Of a stretch of DNA of 64,000 bases, positions 1-9,266 are shown piece by piece; positions within the stretch are counted from its first letter, which is position 1; the number at the start of each line of letters is the position of its first letter. This stretch comes from Actinoplanes subtropicus (lineage in GTDB: Bacteria; Actinomycetota; Actinomycetes; Mycobacteriales; Micromonosporaceae): contig NZ_JOJL01000001.1 of assembly GCF_000721705.1 (NCBI RefSeq), forward strand, positions 186,001 through 250,000, in the 5' to 3' direction. The translations under genes were made by a program, and so were the position numbers. The notes below the pieces were generated by a model. The model ran no database searches, had not been told where the DNA came from, and saw nothing but the letters and a program-made list of their open reading frames with translations.

Positions 1-1472
1 GGGTCGGACGAGTTCTGCATGTAGACGACCTTGGGCCGCGGGCCGGTCAGCTCACGCAACTCGGCCGCCCGGGAGGCGAACTCGATCGGGAGCTCCGGAT
101 ACGACGGGTCCCAGACCGGGCTGCCGGGCGCGCGGTCCTCGGTGAGCTGTTGGTGGATCGGGTTCGCGAAGGTCGGGCCCTCGAGGAGGATGCCGTCGGC
201 GCCGGCCACCATCTTCTCCGCCGAGCCGAAGGTCTTCTCCGTCCCGTACGTGCCGAGGCTCTCCCCGAAGATCAGCAGCTTGGGCCGGTGGTCCGGCGGC
301 ATCGCGGCCCAGCGGTCGCGCACCGCCGTGATCAGCGCCGACGCGGCGTCGACCACCTGCGAGCGGCCGAACAGGAAGGAGAGCGCGCTGGGCAGGTACG
401 AATACTGCATCGAAACCAGCGCGGTGTCGCCGCCGTACATGTACTCGAGGGAGCTGGGCACGTCGTTGTCCACCCAGCCGGTGCCGGTCGGGGTGAGGAC
501 GGCGATCACCGCCCGGTCGAACGCGCCGGTGCGGTCCATCTCGCGGACCACCGTGGCGGCCCGTTGCCGCACGTCGCCGTTCGACTGGAGCCCGGCGTAC
601 AGGCGGATCGGTTCGGTCGCCGGCCTGCCGGTGAACGCCGTGATCTGCGCCTGGCTGGGCGCCTTGGTGACGAAGTTGCGGCCCTGCCGGCCGAGCGAGT
701 CCCAGCTGACCAGCGAGCCCGGGCCGCCGGAGCGCAGCGAGGACGCCGGCCGCACCACTCCGCGACCGGTGCCGCTGTCGGTGATCGCGGCGGACCGGTC
801 GGCGGTGGTGTACAGGTTGTCGACCAGGATGCCGTCGAACGCGCCGTAGCTGAGCAGGGTGATCACCAGGAAGCCGGCGCAGTACGCCGCCGACTCGGGG
901 ACCACGCGGATCAGCAGGCGGGCGATGCCGTGCGCGCCGAGCCGCAGCAGCCGCGCGGTGAGCAGCAGCAGGCCGAAGGTGAGCAGGCTGACCCCGACGG
1001 TGCGCATCGCGTCGTACTCCTGCTGCGGTTCCATTCCCAGTCGTACGCGCAGATCACGCTGCCACCGGGTGCCCAGCCAGAGGAAGACCAGGATCAGGAG
1101 CGGAACCAGGGCGAACAGCAGCCGCCAGGCGATCATCTCGACCCGGCGGCTCGGCCACCACCTGAGGCGCACGATCGCGCCGATCGCGGTGCCGGCCGCG
1201 TACCCCATCGCGGCGGTCAGCCCGGCGACCACGCCCTGCAGCAGCCACGGCCGGGGGAGCAGCGAGGGGGTGAAGGAGAGGCAGTAGAACACTGCCGACA
1301 GGCCGAAACCGGTCACGCTCAGACCGCAGCGCATCACCCGGCGGCGTGGCGGCGCGGCCCTGGCGACCGGGGCCTGGTTTTCCGGATTCTCGGGACTGCG
1401 CCGCGGCGCGGGAAGGAAACCGCGTCGCGGCGCGGATGTGTCCGGTAGCGCCGACACCACCAGCCTGCGCAT
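1..1472 (-). CDS. Membrane-anchored alpha/beta-hydrolase (Abhydrolase_9 type), C-terminus outside window
   Basis: The reading frame is open on the minus strand from an ATG at 1472 (GGGGGA lies 6 nt upstream) to the left edge, giving about 490 codons. The N-terminal ~50 residues are Pro/Arg-rich and cytoplasmic-looking. Several hydrophobic helices follow between roughly residues 48 and 230. The C-terminal part carries the nucleophile elbow GESLGTYG with Ser405, and later PTFANPIHQ and VYMQNSSDP, which are typical of the PF10081 alpha/beta-hydrolase family with its PF15420 membrane N-domain. The substrate is unknown; family members are thought to act on lipids or esters at the membrane. The final part of the catalytic domain, including the presumed last His, is missing because the window ends. 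Confidence 0.85.
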   Translation of the reverse strand, partial: MRRLVVSALPDTSAPRRGFLPAPRRSPENPENQAPVARAAPPRRRVMRCGLSVTGFGLSAVFYCLSFTPSLLPRPWLLQGVVAGLTAAMGYAAGTAIGAIVRLRWWPSRRVEMIAWRLLFALVPLLILVFLWLGTRWQRDLRVRLGMEPQQEYDAMRTVGVSLLTFGLLLLTARLLRLGAHGIARLLIRVVPESAAYCAGFLVITLLSYGAFDGILVDNLYTTADRSAAITDSGTGRGVVRPASSLRSGGPGSLVSWDSLGRQGRNFVTKAPSQAQITAFTGRPATEPIRLYAGLQSNGDVRQRAATVVREMDRTGAFDRAVIAVLTPTGTGWVDNDVPSSLEYMYGGDTALVSMQYSYLPSALSFLFGRSQVVDAASALITAVRDRWAAMPPDHRPKLLIFGESLGTYGTEKTFGSAEKMVAGADGILLEGPTFANPIHQQLTEDRAPGSPVWDPSYPELPIEFASRAAELRELTGPRPKVVYMQNSSD

Positions 1473-1694
1473 AGGCGGTCCCCCAGCCGATCGTCGATCC
1501 CCGCGACGCCACAACTACGGTCCGGCGTCCCTCCTCCATCTTGTGCCACACCGGCGCGCACCGCACGCATATAAATCGCTCATAGCGGGACATCTGGCGG
1601 CTTGACCGGGGAAGACGGGGGATCACCCCTAGGGCCGGCTTTTTCATTCAGCTTTCCGCCGCGGTGCCGATGACAAGCGGAGGAAGGGGGCGTC

Positions 1695-3473
1695 ATGCGG
1701 CTGCGCAACTGGCTAGCCGTGGTGGTCAGCGTGCTGTTGCTGGCGGCCGCGGGCACCATCGGCATCCTGGTGAACCGCTCGGCGCTGCGCGCGGCCGACG
1801 CCGTGCACCGGGCCGACTCGCAGGCGCTCGCCGTCAACAACGGCTCGCTTACCCGCCAGCTTCAGCTGATCTCGGCCGCCGAGCTCGCCGACGTCCCGGT
1901 CGACCATGCGTTGCAGGTGAGCCGCGGCAGCGCCGCCGATCGGCAGGTGCTCACCACGCTCGTGGCCAAGAGCTCGACCTTCGCGTACGGGGCGCTGATC
2001 ACCGACCTCGGCGGCAACGTGCTGAGCAGCAGCCGCACCGACGGCATCCCGCCGAGCACCGACGCCGGCTGGACGCCGCTGCGCACCCAGCTCGCCGCCG
2101 GGCAGCCCGGCTTCTCCTCGGTGATGACCGTGAACGGCGTCGCCCTGCAGGCCGTGGCCGTGCCGATCGAGCGGGACGGCGCCCCGGCCGGCCTGCTGAT
2201 CGGCCTGAACGCGGTGGCCACCACCGCCCTGCAGAAGTATCTGACGACGCTCCGCGACACCACCCACTCCACCAGCATCGTCGACTCGACCGGCACGATC
2301 GGCGCCACCGACAACGCGGCCAACCTCGGCAGGAAGGTCGATCCGGCGATCCGCGCGGCGATCGCCACGACCCCGCGCAGCGGCTCGTTCGTCGAGTACG
2401 ACAGCGGCGGCACCCCGATGATCGCGATGGTGGTCGGCCAGCTGCCCGGCGGCTGGGCGTACGTGCGGCTGCAGACCAAGTCGTCGTTCGACGGCGCGGT
2501 GCACGCGAAGAGCCAGACGCTGAACATGACGCTGCTGGCGATCATCCTGATCGGCATCACCGCGATCTTCGCCCTCGGCTACCGCACGGTGCTGCAGCGC
2601 CGCCGCAACGACGCCCGCTTCCAGGCCCTCTTCCAGCACGCTCCGGACCTGGTGACGGTGCTCGACGAGCAGGGGCGGATCGCGTACTCGAGCCCGAGCG
2701 CGGCGTCCGTTCTCGGCTTCGAGGCCGGCCGGCTGACCGGCACCACCGTCTTCGAGATCGTGCACCCGGACGACCGGCCGTACATGCTGCACCACTTCTC
2801 GAACCTGATGGGCGAGCGGGACGCGGTGGTGCGGCTGCAGTGCCGGGTCCGCCCGGCGCACGGCGAGTACCGCTGGTTCGAGTTCACCGCCTCCAACCAG
2901 ATGCACAACCCGGCGCTGAACGGCGTGGTGATCAACGCCCGGGACGTCTCGGACACCCGCGCCTTCCAGGAGCAACTGGCCCACGAGGCGTCGCACGACG
3001 CGCTCACCGGGCTGCCCAACCGGCGCCGGATGCAGGACGCGCTGGACGCGTCGCTGCGCGACGACGCCGTGGCGGTGCTCTTCGTCGACCTGGACGGGTT
3101 CAAGCCGGTCAACGACGCCCACGGCCACGAGGCCGGCGACGAACTGTTGCGCCAGGTGGCTCATCGGCTGAGTTCCTGCGTACGGGAGAACGACGTGCTG
3201 TCCCGGGTCGGCGGCGACGAATTCGTGGTGCTCATGCCGGGCATCCACGACCCGGCCGACACCGAGGCGATGGCCGCCCGTATCCGGGCCGCGGCCGAGT
3301 CCCCGTTCCTGATCGACGGGAACGAGGTACGCATCGGCGCCAGCGTGGGCGTGCACCTGGCGCCGCTCTCCTGCGACCCGGACGAGGCCCTGCGCGCCGC
3401 CGACCACGCCATGTACACGATCAAGAAGTCCCGGTCCACGGTCCGGGCCGGGCGGCACCGCGCGGAGCCGTGA
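1695..3473 (+). CDS. Membrane PAS-GGDEF diguanylate cyclase
   Basis: This 592-residue protein likely makes c-di-GMP in response to an external signal. A transmembrane helix (about 7-27) is followed by a ~250-residue extracytoplasmic sensor, a second helix (about 278-298), a PAS domain (about 310-420) and a C-terminal GGDEF domain. The signature GGDEF is intact at 506-510, so the cyclase should be active. RxxD at 497-500, five residues ahead, is a canonical inhibitory I-site for product feedback. No EAL domain follows. The ATG at 1695 has a purine-rich GGAAGGGGG upstream. The gene stands alone, divergent from the hydrolase at 1472. Confidence 0.92.
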   Translation: MRLRNWLAVVVSVLLLAAAGTIGILVNRSALRAADAVHRADSQALAVNNGSLTRQLQLISAAELADVPVDHALQVSRGSAADRQVLTTLVAKSSTFAYGALITDLGGNVLSSSRTDGIPPSTDAGWTPLRTQLAAGQPGFSSVMTVNGVALQAVAVPIERDGAPAGLLIGLNAVATTALQKYLTTLRDTTHSTSIVDSTGTIGATDNAANLGRKVDPAIRAAIATTPRSGSFVEYDSGGTPMIAMVVGQLPGGWAYVRLQTKSSFDGAVHAKSQTLNMTLLAIILIGITAIFALGYRTVLQRRRNDARFQALFQHAPDLVTVLDEQGRIAYSSPSAASVLGFEAGRLTGTTVFEIVHPDDRPYMLHHFSNLMGERDAVVRLQCRVRPAHGEYRWFEFTASNQMHNPALNGVVINARDVSDTRAFQEQLAHEASHDALTGLPNRRRMQDALDASLRDDAVAVLFVDLDGFKPVNDAHGHEAGDELLRQVAHRLSSCVRENDVLSRVGGDEFVVLMPGIHDPADTEAMAARIRAAAESPFLIDGNEVRIGASVGVHLAPLSCDPDEALRAADHAMYTIKKSRSTVRAGRHRAEP

Positions 3474-3524
3474 GCCGGGCACACTGGAGGTCCCTGTACC
3501 GAACTCGCGAACGGCGGTGACCGC

Positions 3525-5249
3525 GTGTCCCGGATCTTCTCCCGGCGTGACCTCGAATTTCTTCTGTACGAGTGGCTCGACGTCGAGGCGCTGACCGCGC
3601 GCGAGCGGTTCGCCGAGCACTCGCGGGAGACCTTCGACGCGTTCCTCGACCTCTCCGCGCGAATCGCCGAGCGGGACTTCGCCCCGCACAACCGCCGCAG
3701 CGACGTCGAGGAGCCGAGCTTCGACGGCGAGCGGGTGCACATCATCCCCGAGGTGGCCGCCGCGATGAAGGCGTTCAACGAGGCCGGGCTGATCGCCGCG
3801 CCGATGGACGAGGAGCTCGGCGGCATGCAGCTGCCGACAGTGGTGACGCGGGCCTGCTTCATGTGGATCCAGGCGGCGAACGTGGGCACCTCGTCGTACC
3901 CGATGCTGACCATGGCGAACGCCCACCTGCTGGCCACGCACGGGACGCCCGAGCAGATCGAGACGTACGTGAAGCCGATGCTGGCCGGCCGGTTCACCGG
4001 CACGATGTGCCTCTCCGAGCCGCAGGCCGGATCGTCGCTGAGCGACGTGCTGACCCGGGCGACGCCGGCCGGCGACGGCACTTATCGGGTGACCGGCGGC
4101 AAGATGTGGATCTCCGGCGGCGATCACGAGCTGAGCGAGACGATCGTGCACCTGGTGCTCGCCCGGGTGGCCGGCGCGCCCGCCGGAGTCAAGGGCCTGT
4201 CGCTGTTCATCGTGCCCAAGCACTTGGTCGGGCCGGACGGCACGGTCGGCGAGCGGAACGGCGTGGCGCTGGCCGGGCTCAACCACAAGATGGGCTACCG
4301 CGGCACCACCAACGCCGTGCTCTCCTTCGAGGAGGCGACCGGCTACCTGGTCGGCGAGGAGGGCAAGGGCCTCGCCTACATGTTCATGATGATGAACGAG
4401 GCGCGGATCGGGGTGGGCGCGAGCGCGGTCGCCCTGGGCTACACCGGGTACCTGCACGCTCTCGCCTACGCCCGCGAGCGCCTGCAGGGCGGGCCGGTCG
4501 CCGCCAAGGACCCGCTGGCGCCGCCGGTGCCGATCATCGACCATCCCGACGTACGGCGGATGCTGCTGGCTTCCAAGACGTACGTGGAAGGCGGTCTTGC
4601 CCTGGTGCTCTTCGCCTCGAAGCTGCTGGACGAGCCGTCGGCGGAGAACGATCTGCTGCTCGACGTGCTCACGCCGATCGTGAAGGCGTGGCCGTCGCAG
4701 TGGTGCCGGCTGGCCGACGACCATGCGATCCAGATCCACGGCGGGTACGGCTACACCCGGGAGTACCCGGTCGAGCAGTTCTACCGGGACAACCGGCTCA
4801 ACTCGATCCACGAGGGCACCGACGGCATCCAGGCGCTCGACCTGCTCGGCCGCAAGGTCGTCATGCGCGACGGCGCGGGCCTGGCGCTGCTCCTCGGGAA
4901 GATCCGTGCGACGGCCGCGGCCGCGCCTCCGGATCTCGGCGAGCCGGTGCTGGCCGCGGCCGACCGCCTGGCGCGCACCACGGCGAAGCTCTGGGCCGGC
5001 GGCGATCCGACGGTCGCGCTCGCGAACGCGACCGCTTACCTCGATGCCGCCGGCCATTTGGTGATCGCCTGGCTATGGCTATCGCAAATTTCCGTTATTT
5101 CCGACAAATCGGGCGACTTCTACGAGGGGAAGCGGCTCGCCGCCCGCTACTTCATCACCCACGAGCTGCCCCGGACCGGGCCGCTGTTCGATCTGCTGGA
5201 CTCCCGGGACACCCTGTTGGTCGATCTCCAGGACGCCTGGCTGGGTTAA
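3525..5249 (+). CDS. Acyl-CoA dehydrogenase with C-terminal extension domain
   Basis: This 574-residue protein should be an FAD-dependent flavoenzyme that oxidises an acyl-CoA to the trans-2-enoyl-CoA. The core shows family landmarks: MCLSEPQAGSS in the substrate/FAD region, KMWISGG, and the C-terminal IQIHGGYGYTREYPVEQFYRDNR with the downstream HEGTDGIQALDLLGRK. The length (~570 rather than ~380) matches the long, FadE5/DmdC-like group that carries an extra C-terminal helical domain. The start is GTG at 3525, with GGCGGTGACC upstream. It lies 52 bp after the GGDEF gene and 10 bp before the polymerase gene, without obvious functional links. Substrate chain length cannot be read from the sequence. 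Confidence 0.93.
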   Translation: MSRIFSRRDLEFLLYEWLDVEALTARERFAEHSRETFDAFLDLSARIAERDFAPHNRRSDVEEPSFDGERVHIIPEVAAAMKAFNEAGLIAAPMDEELGGMQLPTVVTRACFMWIQAANVGTSSYPMLTMANAHLLATHGTPEQIETYVKPMLAGRFTGTMCLSEPQAGSSLSDVLTRATPAGDGTYRVTGGKMWISGGDHELSETIVHLVLARVAGAPAGVKGLSLFIVPKHLVGPDGTVGERNGVALAGLNHKMGYRGTTNAVLSFEEATGYLVGEEGKGLAYMFMMMNEARIGVGASAVALGYTGYLHALAYARERLQGGPVAAKDPLAPPVPIIDHPDVRRMLLASKTYVEGGLALVLFASKLLDEPSAENDLLLDVLTPIVKAWPSQWCRLADDHAIQIHGGYGYTREYPVEQFYRDNRLNSIHEGTDGIQALDLLGRKVVMRDGAGLALLLGKIRATAAAAPPDLGEPVLAAADRLARTTAKLWAGGDPTVALANATAYLDAAGHLVIAWLWLSQISVISDKSGDFYEGKRLAARYFITHELPRTGPLFDLLDSRDTLLVDLQDAWLG

Positions 5250-5258
5250 GTTGAGCCC

Positions 5259-6206
5259 ATGGCGGCTTCTCCGGCGACCGAGGTCGAGGTCGGCGATTAC
5301 CAGGTCCGCGTCTCCAACCCGGCGCGGGTCTACTTCCCCGACCTCGGCCTGACCAAGCTCGACCTGGTCAACTACTACCTCGCGGTGGGCGACGGCATCG
5401 TCCGGGCGCTGCGCGAGCGGCCGTGCATGCTGCACCGCTTCCCGGACGGCCTGGCCGGCGAGAAGGTGCACCAGAAACGGGTGCCGAACGGCGCGCCGCC
5501 CTGGCTGGAGACGGTCCGGGTGAAGTTCCCGCGGTACAACCGGCACGCCGACGAGCTGTGCGTCACCAAGCTCGCCGACGTGATCTGGGCGGTGCAGATG
5601 TCGACCGTCGAGTTCCACCCCTGGAACTCCCGGCGGGCGAACACCGAGCAACCCGACGAATGGCGGATCGACCTCGACCCGATGCCGGACTGCCCGTTCG
5701 ACCGGGTGCGGCGGGTCGCCGGGGTGGCGCACGAGGTCCTCTCCTCGCTGGGCATCACCGGATACCCGAAGACCTCCGGCGGCCATGGCCTGCACATCTA
5801 CGTGCGGATCCGGCCGGACTGGCCGTTCGGCGAGGTACGGCGGGCGGCGCTGGCCTTCGCCCGCGAGGTCGAGCGGCGCGCGCCGGACGACGTGACCACG
5901 ACCTGGTGGCGCAAGGACCGCGACCCGGCGAAGCTGTTCGTCGACTACAACCAGAACGCCCGCGACCACACGATCGCCAGCGCCTACTCGGTGCGCGGCG
6001 TGCCGGCGGCGACCGTCTCCACCCCGATCGACTGGTCCGAGATCCCGGAGGTCGACCCGCGCGACTTCACCATCAAGACGGTGCCCGACCGGTTCGCCAA
6101 GCTCGGCGACCTGCACGCCACGATCGACGACGAGGCGTTCTCGCTGGAGACACTGCTCGAGTGGGCCGACCGGGACGGCCTCGACGTCACGGAGGACGAG
6201 GCATGA
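5259..6206 (+). CDS. Stand-alone LigD-type DNA polymerase/primase domain protein
   Basis: The 315 residues correspond to the polymerase domain of bacterial NHEJ ligase D, a Prim-Pol fold that fills gaps at double-strand breaks with a preference for ribonucleotides. Markers are NPARVYFPD near the N-terminus, the metal-binding pair D138 and D140 in IDLDP, SGGHGLHIYV, and KLFVDYNQNARDHTIASAYSVR. No ligase or phosphoesterase domain is fused, so it must work with a ligase encoded elsewhere. A TAAGTT hexamer sits 6 nt before the ATG, suggesting an additional leaderless promoter. The stop overlaps the next ATG (ATGA), so the downstream DUF1905 gene is translationally coupled. Confidence 0.9.
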   Translation: MAASPATEVEVGDYQVRVSNPARVYFPDLGLTKLDLVNYYLAVGDGIVRALRERPCMLHRFPDGLAGEKVHQKRVPNGAPPWLETVRVKFPRYNRHADELCVTKLADVIWAVQMSTVEFHPWNSRRANTEQPDEWRIDLDPMPDCPFDRVRRVAGVAHEVLSSLGITGYPKTSGGHGLHIYVRIRPDWPFGEVRRAALAFAREVERRAPDDVTTTWWRKDRDPAKLFVDYNQNARDHTIASAYSVRGVPAATVSTPIDWSEIPEVDPRDFTIKTVPDRFAKLGDLHATIDDEAFSLETLLEWADRDGLDVTEDEA

Positions 6207-6640
6207 GGCTCACCCTGGAACTGCAGCGCAGCGGCGGCAACGCCACCGGCTTCCAGATCCCCGACGAGGCGGTGACCGAGCTGGGCGGCGGCGGCCGGCC
6301 CAAGGTCGCGGTCACCCTGAACGGCTTCACCTTCCGCTCGTCGATCGCCAGGATGGGCGGCTCGTACTGGCTGGGGGTCAGCGCCGAGCGCCGGGCGGCG
6401 GCCGGGGTCGAGGGCGGTCAGGTGTACGACCTGGACGTCGAGCTGGACACCGCCTCGCGGGTGGTGGAGACGCCGGCGGACCTGACGGCCGCGCTGGCGG
6501 AAGAGCCGGCGTTGCTGGCGAAATGGCAGAAGCTGGCGTACACCCACCAGCGCGAGCACGTCGAGGCGATCAACTCGGCGAAGGCGCCGGAGACCCGCGC
6601 CCGCCGGGTCGCCAAGGCGATCGAGATGCTGCGCCGTTAG
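6203..6640 (+). CDS. DUF1905 / YdeI-OmpD-associated family protein
   Basis: This 145-residue cytosolic protein has two recognisable parts. An N-terminal DUF1905 beta-barrel (about 1-80) contains the pattern PKVAVTLNGFTFRSSI and later GQVYDLDVELD. A C-terminal helical YdeI/OmdA-like segment contains the pattern WQKLAYTHQREHVEAI followed by RARRVAKAIEML. The biochemical role of the family is not established. The start ATG at 6203 overlaps the stop of the LigD-polymerase gene by 4 bp, which supports this start and an operon. Confidence 0.85.
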   Translation: MRLTLELQRSGGNATGFQIPDEAVTELGGGGRPKVAVTLNGFTFRSSIARMGGSYWLGVSAERRAAAGVEGGQVYDLDVELDTASRVVETPADLTAALAEEPALLAKWQKLAYTHQREHVEAINSAKAPETRARRVAKAIEMLRR

Positions 6641-6815
6641 CTCGCGTACCTCATCGCGTTCGGCGGGGGTCGGCAGGTCGTGCCACGGCAGCCCGTCGGG
6701 GGCGCCGGTCAGCAGGTCGAGCGGCGGGTCGGCCGCGGCGGTGGAGCTGTGCTCCCGGTCATTGCCGAACAGGACGGCCCGGGCGCCGTCGACCAGGGCC
6801 AAGCGCGCCCACGAG
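6641..6815 (-). pseudogene. Degraded fragment of a protein-coding gene (minus strand)
   Basis: The minus strand reads RLALVDGARAVLFGNDREH, then DLLTGAPDGLPWHDLPTP, before running into the 3' end of the DUF1905 gene. This looks like genuine protein sequence, but there is no start, no proper stop and no complete domain, so I take it as a remnant. I could not identify the family with certainty. The rest of the gap up to 7174 holds the plus-strand fragment described next and about 240 bp with no visible gene. Confidence 0.35.
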
Positions 6816-6927
6816 CCGCACGGTCCTGCAGGTGCGCCGCGACCCGGCCACGACCGCCATCGCGGCGGAGGCGTCCCGCTGGCGCGACTCGGTGACCACC
6901 CGCACCCTGGCGATGGCCGGCGTCTGA
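6810..6927 (+). pseudogene. C-terminal fragment of an unidentified plus-strand gene
   Basis: An open frame ends in a coding-like stretch, RTVLQVRRDPATTAI followed by AEASRWRDSVTTRTLAMAGV and a TGA. It has no plausible upstream start, because the frame enters the antisense of the neighbouring remnant. The abrupt junction between two coding-like fragments on opposite strands suggests deletion debris. The parent family is not recognised. Confidence 0.3.
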
Positions 6928-7174
6928 CCAGCCCCGCTGAGCGCGACCACCGATCTCGGCCCGGCGGTCGCCTCGCGGGCGTGACCAACGCCTGGCTCGC
7001 GTGCGCCAGCCGCCGGAGGCGGGGTTCACGGTCCGTGCGGTTGTCGGGTCGTCCGGCGTACGTCCAAGTGATTTTGGGGTTGAAGGTGAACTTTTGCGGG
7101 TGGGTCTCGACCGGCCGCACAACGACCCCTAGCCTTTACGACTCGGAAAGTTTCGGGTAACGGAAGGTGAACCG

Positions 7175-8041
7175 ATGGCCGCCGAGCGGGTCGATGTCAC
7201 TTCCCGGCCGGATGGCAGTGTCGTCATCCGGCCGCACGGGCACGTCAACGCCGACGTCACCGGAGAGTTGCGGCACGCGCTGGTGGAGGTCATCCGGCAT
7301 ACCCGGCCGGCGCGGCTGGTCCTGGACCTGGCCGATGTCGAGGAACTCGATCCGCTGAACCTGGGCGTGCTGGCCGCGGCCTGCCTGCTCGGTGACGATC
7401 AGCAGGTGCTGGTGTTCGTCGATCACTGCTCGACCAGGCTGGCCGACGAACTGGTCGCGGCGGGGGTGTCGCGGGGACGGCTGCGGCACGTGCACGGGCC
7501 GTCGCTGGTGCGGGACGCGCGGCGGCTGGCGCAGACGTTGCTTGCCGGGCTGCCGGAGCGGTGGCGGCACACGGCCGGCGTGGCCGCGCGGGCCGACGAG
7601 GTCGCGCTGCCGGGGGAGGCGGACGCCGCGGCGCTGGTGGCGGCGGCCTGGCTGCACGACATCGGGTACGCCGACCGGGTGCGGGAGACCGGCTTCCACC
7701 CGCTGGACGGGGCGTTGCACCTGCGTGCGCTGGGCTGGCCGGACCGGGTCGCGTGCCTGGTCGCCCATCACTCCGAGGCGGTGTGCGTCGCGGAGGTGCG
7801 GGGGCTGGCCGGGCGGCTGGCGGAGTTCCCGCGGGAGGACTCCGCCGTCGCCGACGCGTTGACCTACGCCGATCAGACCGTCGGGCCGAACGGGCTGGTG
7901 CTGGAGTTCGACGAGCGGCTGGCCGACATGCTGCGGCGGCACGGGCCGGACTCGCCGAACGCCCGGGCGAATCCGCGCCGCGCGCCGCTGTTGCGGGCGG
8001 CCGTGGGCCGGGTCGAGTCCCGCCGGCACGCGGCCGCCTGA
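7175..8041 (+). CDS. STAS-HD domain signalling protein
   Basis: In this 288-residue protein, residues 1 to about 95 form a STAS-like domain with the pattern LVLDLADVEELDPLNLGVLA, although the phosphorylatable Ser of anti-sigma-factor antagonists is not obvious. The remainder is an HD-type phosphohydrolase-like domain with WLHDIGY (His161-Asp162), LRALGWPDRVACLVAHHSEA and a later ALTYADQ. This architecture suggests a sensor or regulator acting on a nucleotide or on a protein partner, but the substrate is unknown. GGAAGG lies 8 nt before the ATG at 7175. It is transcribed alone; the short membrane-protein gene downstream is convergent. Confidence 0.8.
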   Translation: MAAERVDVTSRPDGSVVIRPHGHVNADVTGELRHALVEVIRHTRPARLVLDLADVEELDPLNLGVLAAACLLGDDQQVLVFVDHCSTRLADELVAAGVSRGRLRHVHGPSLVRDARRLAQTLLAGLPERWRHTAGVAARADEVALPGEADAAALVAAAWLHDIGYADRVRETGFHPLDGALHLRALGWPDRVACLVAHHSEAVCVAEVRGLAGRLAEFPREDSAVADALTYADQTVGPNGLVLEFDERLADMLRRHGPDSPNARANPRRAPLLRAAVGRVESRRHAAA

Positions 8042-8061
8042 ATCGGTGGTCGGATCGATGA

Positions 8062-8187
8062 CTAGGTGGTGTGCCGGAACCCGCCATCGGTGGGTTTCCA
8101 GTCGGCGCTGTCGAGCGTGTCGGCGACCTTGCCGGCGATCGATGCGAGGGTGATGAGCAGGAAGAAGACCAGATATCCGATAGCCAT
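8062..8187 (-). CDS. Small single-pass membrane protein
   Basis: A 41-residue frame starts at ATG 8187, with AGAAGA about 8 nt upstream. It has one hydrophobic helix (MAIGYLVFFLLITLASIAG) and a polar tail ending DWKPTDGGFRHTT. An upstream in-frame ATG at 8208 would add seven residues. It lies divergent to the GlxA-type regulator and convergent with the STAS-HD gene. The function is unknown; the amphipathic layout and clean stop argue for a real small protein. Confidence 0.5.
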   Translation of the reverse strand: MAIGYLVFFLLITLASIAGKVADTLDSADWKPTDGGFRHTT

Positions 8188-8244
8188 GACGCAGAGTCTT
8201 CTCGCCATCGCCCATGGTCGACAGTGGCAGAGATGCCATACACC

Positions 8245-8273
8245 TTCAAAATCCTGCCAACCCGCAGTAGGCT
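8245..8273 (+). promoter_or_regulatory. Probable leaderless promoter of the GlxA-type regulator
   Basis: TTCAAA (8245-8250) and TAGGCT (8268-8273) are separated by 17 bp. The -10 box ends 7 nt before the ATG at 8281, which places the transcript start on the start codon. No Shine-Dalgarno sequence is visible, so leaderless translation fits and supports the chosen start. Confidence 0.5.
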
Positions 8274-8280
8274 GCGTCAC

Positions 8281-9237
8281 ATGCTGCGCAACGTGGCCGT
8301 GATCGCCCTTCCCGAGGTGGCCGTCTTCGAGCTGGGCGTGCTCTGTGAGCTGTTCGGATACGACCGCACGCCGGAGGGCCTGCCCGGCTACGACTTCGCC
8401 GTCTGCTCGGTCGACGGCGGCCCGGTGCCCACCCACGCCGGCTTCGACATCACGGTCAAGGACGACCTGTCCCGGGTCGAGGCGGCCGACCTGGTCGCCG
8501 TCGCGCCGTATTACCACACCGGCTATGCGGTGGAGCCGGCCGTGATCGGCGCGCTGCGCCGGGCGCACGAGCGGGGCGCCTGGGTGATGAGCGTCTGCAC
8601 CGGCGCGTTCGCGCTGGGCGAGGCCGGCCTGCTCGACGGGCGCCGCTGCACCACGCACTGGCGGCACACCGGCGACCTGTCCCGGCGCTATCCGGACGCC
8701 AAGGTTGATCCGGATGTGCTCTACGTGCAGGACGGGAAGATCCTGACCAGCGCGGGCACGGCGGCGAGCGTGGATGCCGGGCTTCATCTCGTACGCCAGG
8801 AGCACGGCACCGCGGTCGCCACGATGCTCGCCCGGCGGATGGTGGTGCCGCCGCATCGGGACGGGGGCCAGGCGCAGTTCATCGAGACCCCGCTGCAGCC
8901 GGTGCAGTGCGAGACGCTGCAGCCGGTGCTGACCCACGTCATCGCGACCCTGGACCACGCGCACAGCGTCGAGACCATGGCCGAGCTGGCGCACATGGCG
9001 CCGCGCACGTTCGCCCGCAAGTTCCGGAACGAGACCGGCGCGACCCCGCACGACTGGCTCACCAACCAGCGGCTGCTGCTCGCCCGCCGCCTGCTGGAGG
9101 ATTCCGACCTCGGGGTGGACACGATCGCCGAGCGGGCCGGCTTCGGCAGCGCGGCCACCCTGCGGCACCACTTCACCCAGCGGCTGAGCACCACCCCGCA
9201 GGCGTATCGCGGGACGTTCCGGTCACACCCGGTGTGA
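8281..9237 (+). CDS. GlxA-family AraC-type transcriptional regulator
   Basis: In this 318-residue protein, the N-terminal half is a DJ-1/PfpI class I glutamine-amidotransferase-like domain with Cys106 in SVCTGAFALGEAGLLDGR; the family uses it for ligand sensing rather than catalysis. The C-terminal ~100 residues are a double helix-turn-helix AraC/XylS domain (MAELAHMAPRTFARKF, then TIAERAGFGSAATLRHHF). It is expected to be a DNA-binding activator, perhaps of an amide, betaine or stress gene set. The target is not obvious here, because the downstream zwf-like gene belongs to another pathway. The start at 8281 is favoured by the -10 box spacing. Confidence 0.9.
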   Translation: MLRNVAVIALPEVAVFELGVLCELFGYDRTPEGLPGYDFAVCSVDGGPVPTHAGFDITVKDDLSRVEAADLVAVAPYYHTGYAVEPAVIGALRRAHERGAWVMSVCTGAFALGEAGLLDGRRCTTHWRHTGDLSRRYPDAKVDPDVLYVQDGKILTSAGTAASVDAGLHLVRQEHGTAVATMLARRMVVPPHRDGGQAQFIETPLQPVQCETLQPVLTHVIATLDHAHSVETMAELAHMAPRTFARKFRNETGATPHDWLTNQRLLLARRLLEDSDLGVDTIAERAGFGSAATLRHHFTQRLSTTPQAYRGTFRSHPV

Positions 9238-9266
9238 GCCGCTCCCGGCGAGGGAAACTGGCGGGC

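Noticed and set aside
1713..5057. Very long open frame on the minus strand opposite the GGDEF and acyl-CoA dehydrogenase genes
   Set aside because: It is rich in Arg, Gly, His and Val with no domain, and is exactly antisense to two clear plus-strand enzymes. It is a high-GC shadow frame.
7140..7175. Stress-sigma promoter (GGGTAA) before the STAS-HD gene
   Set aside because: The GGGTAA lies too close to the ribosome-binding site for a usable transcript start, and no matching -35 was seen.
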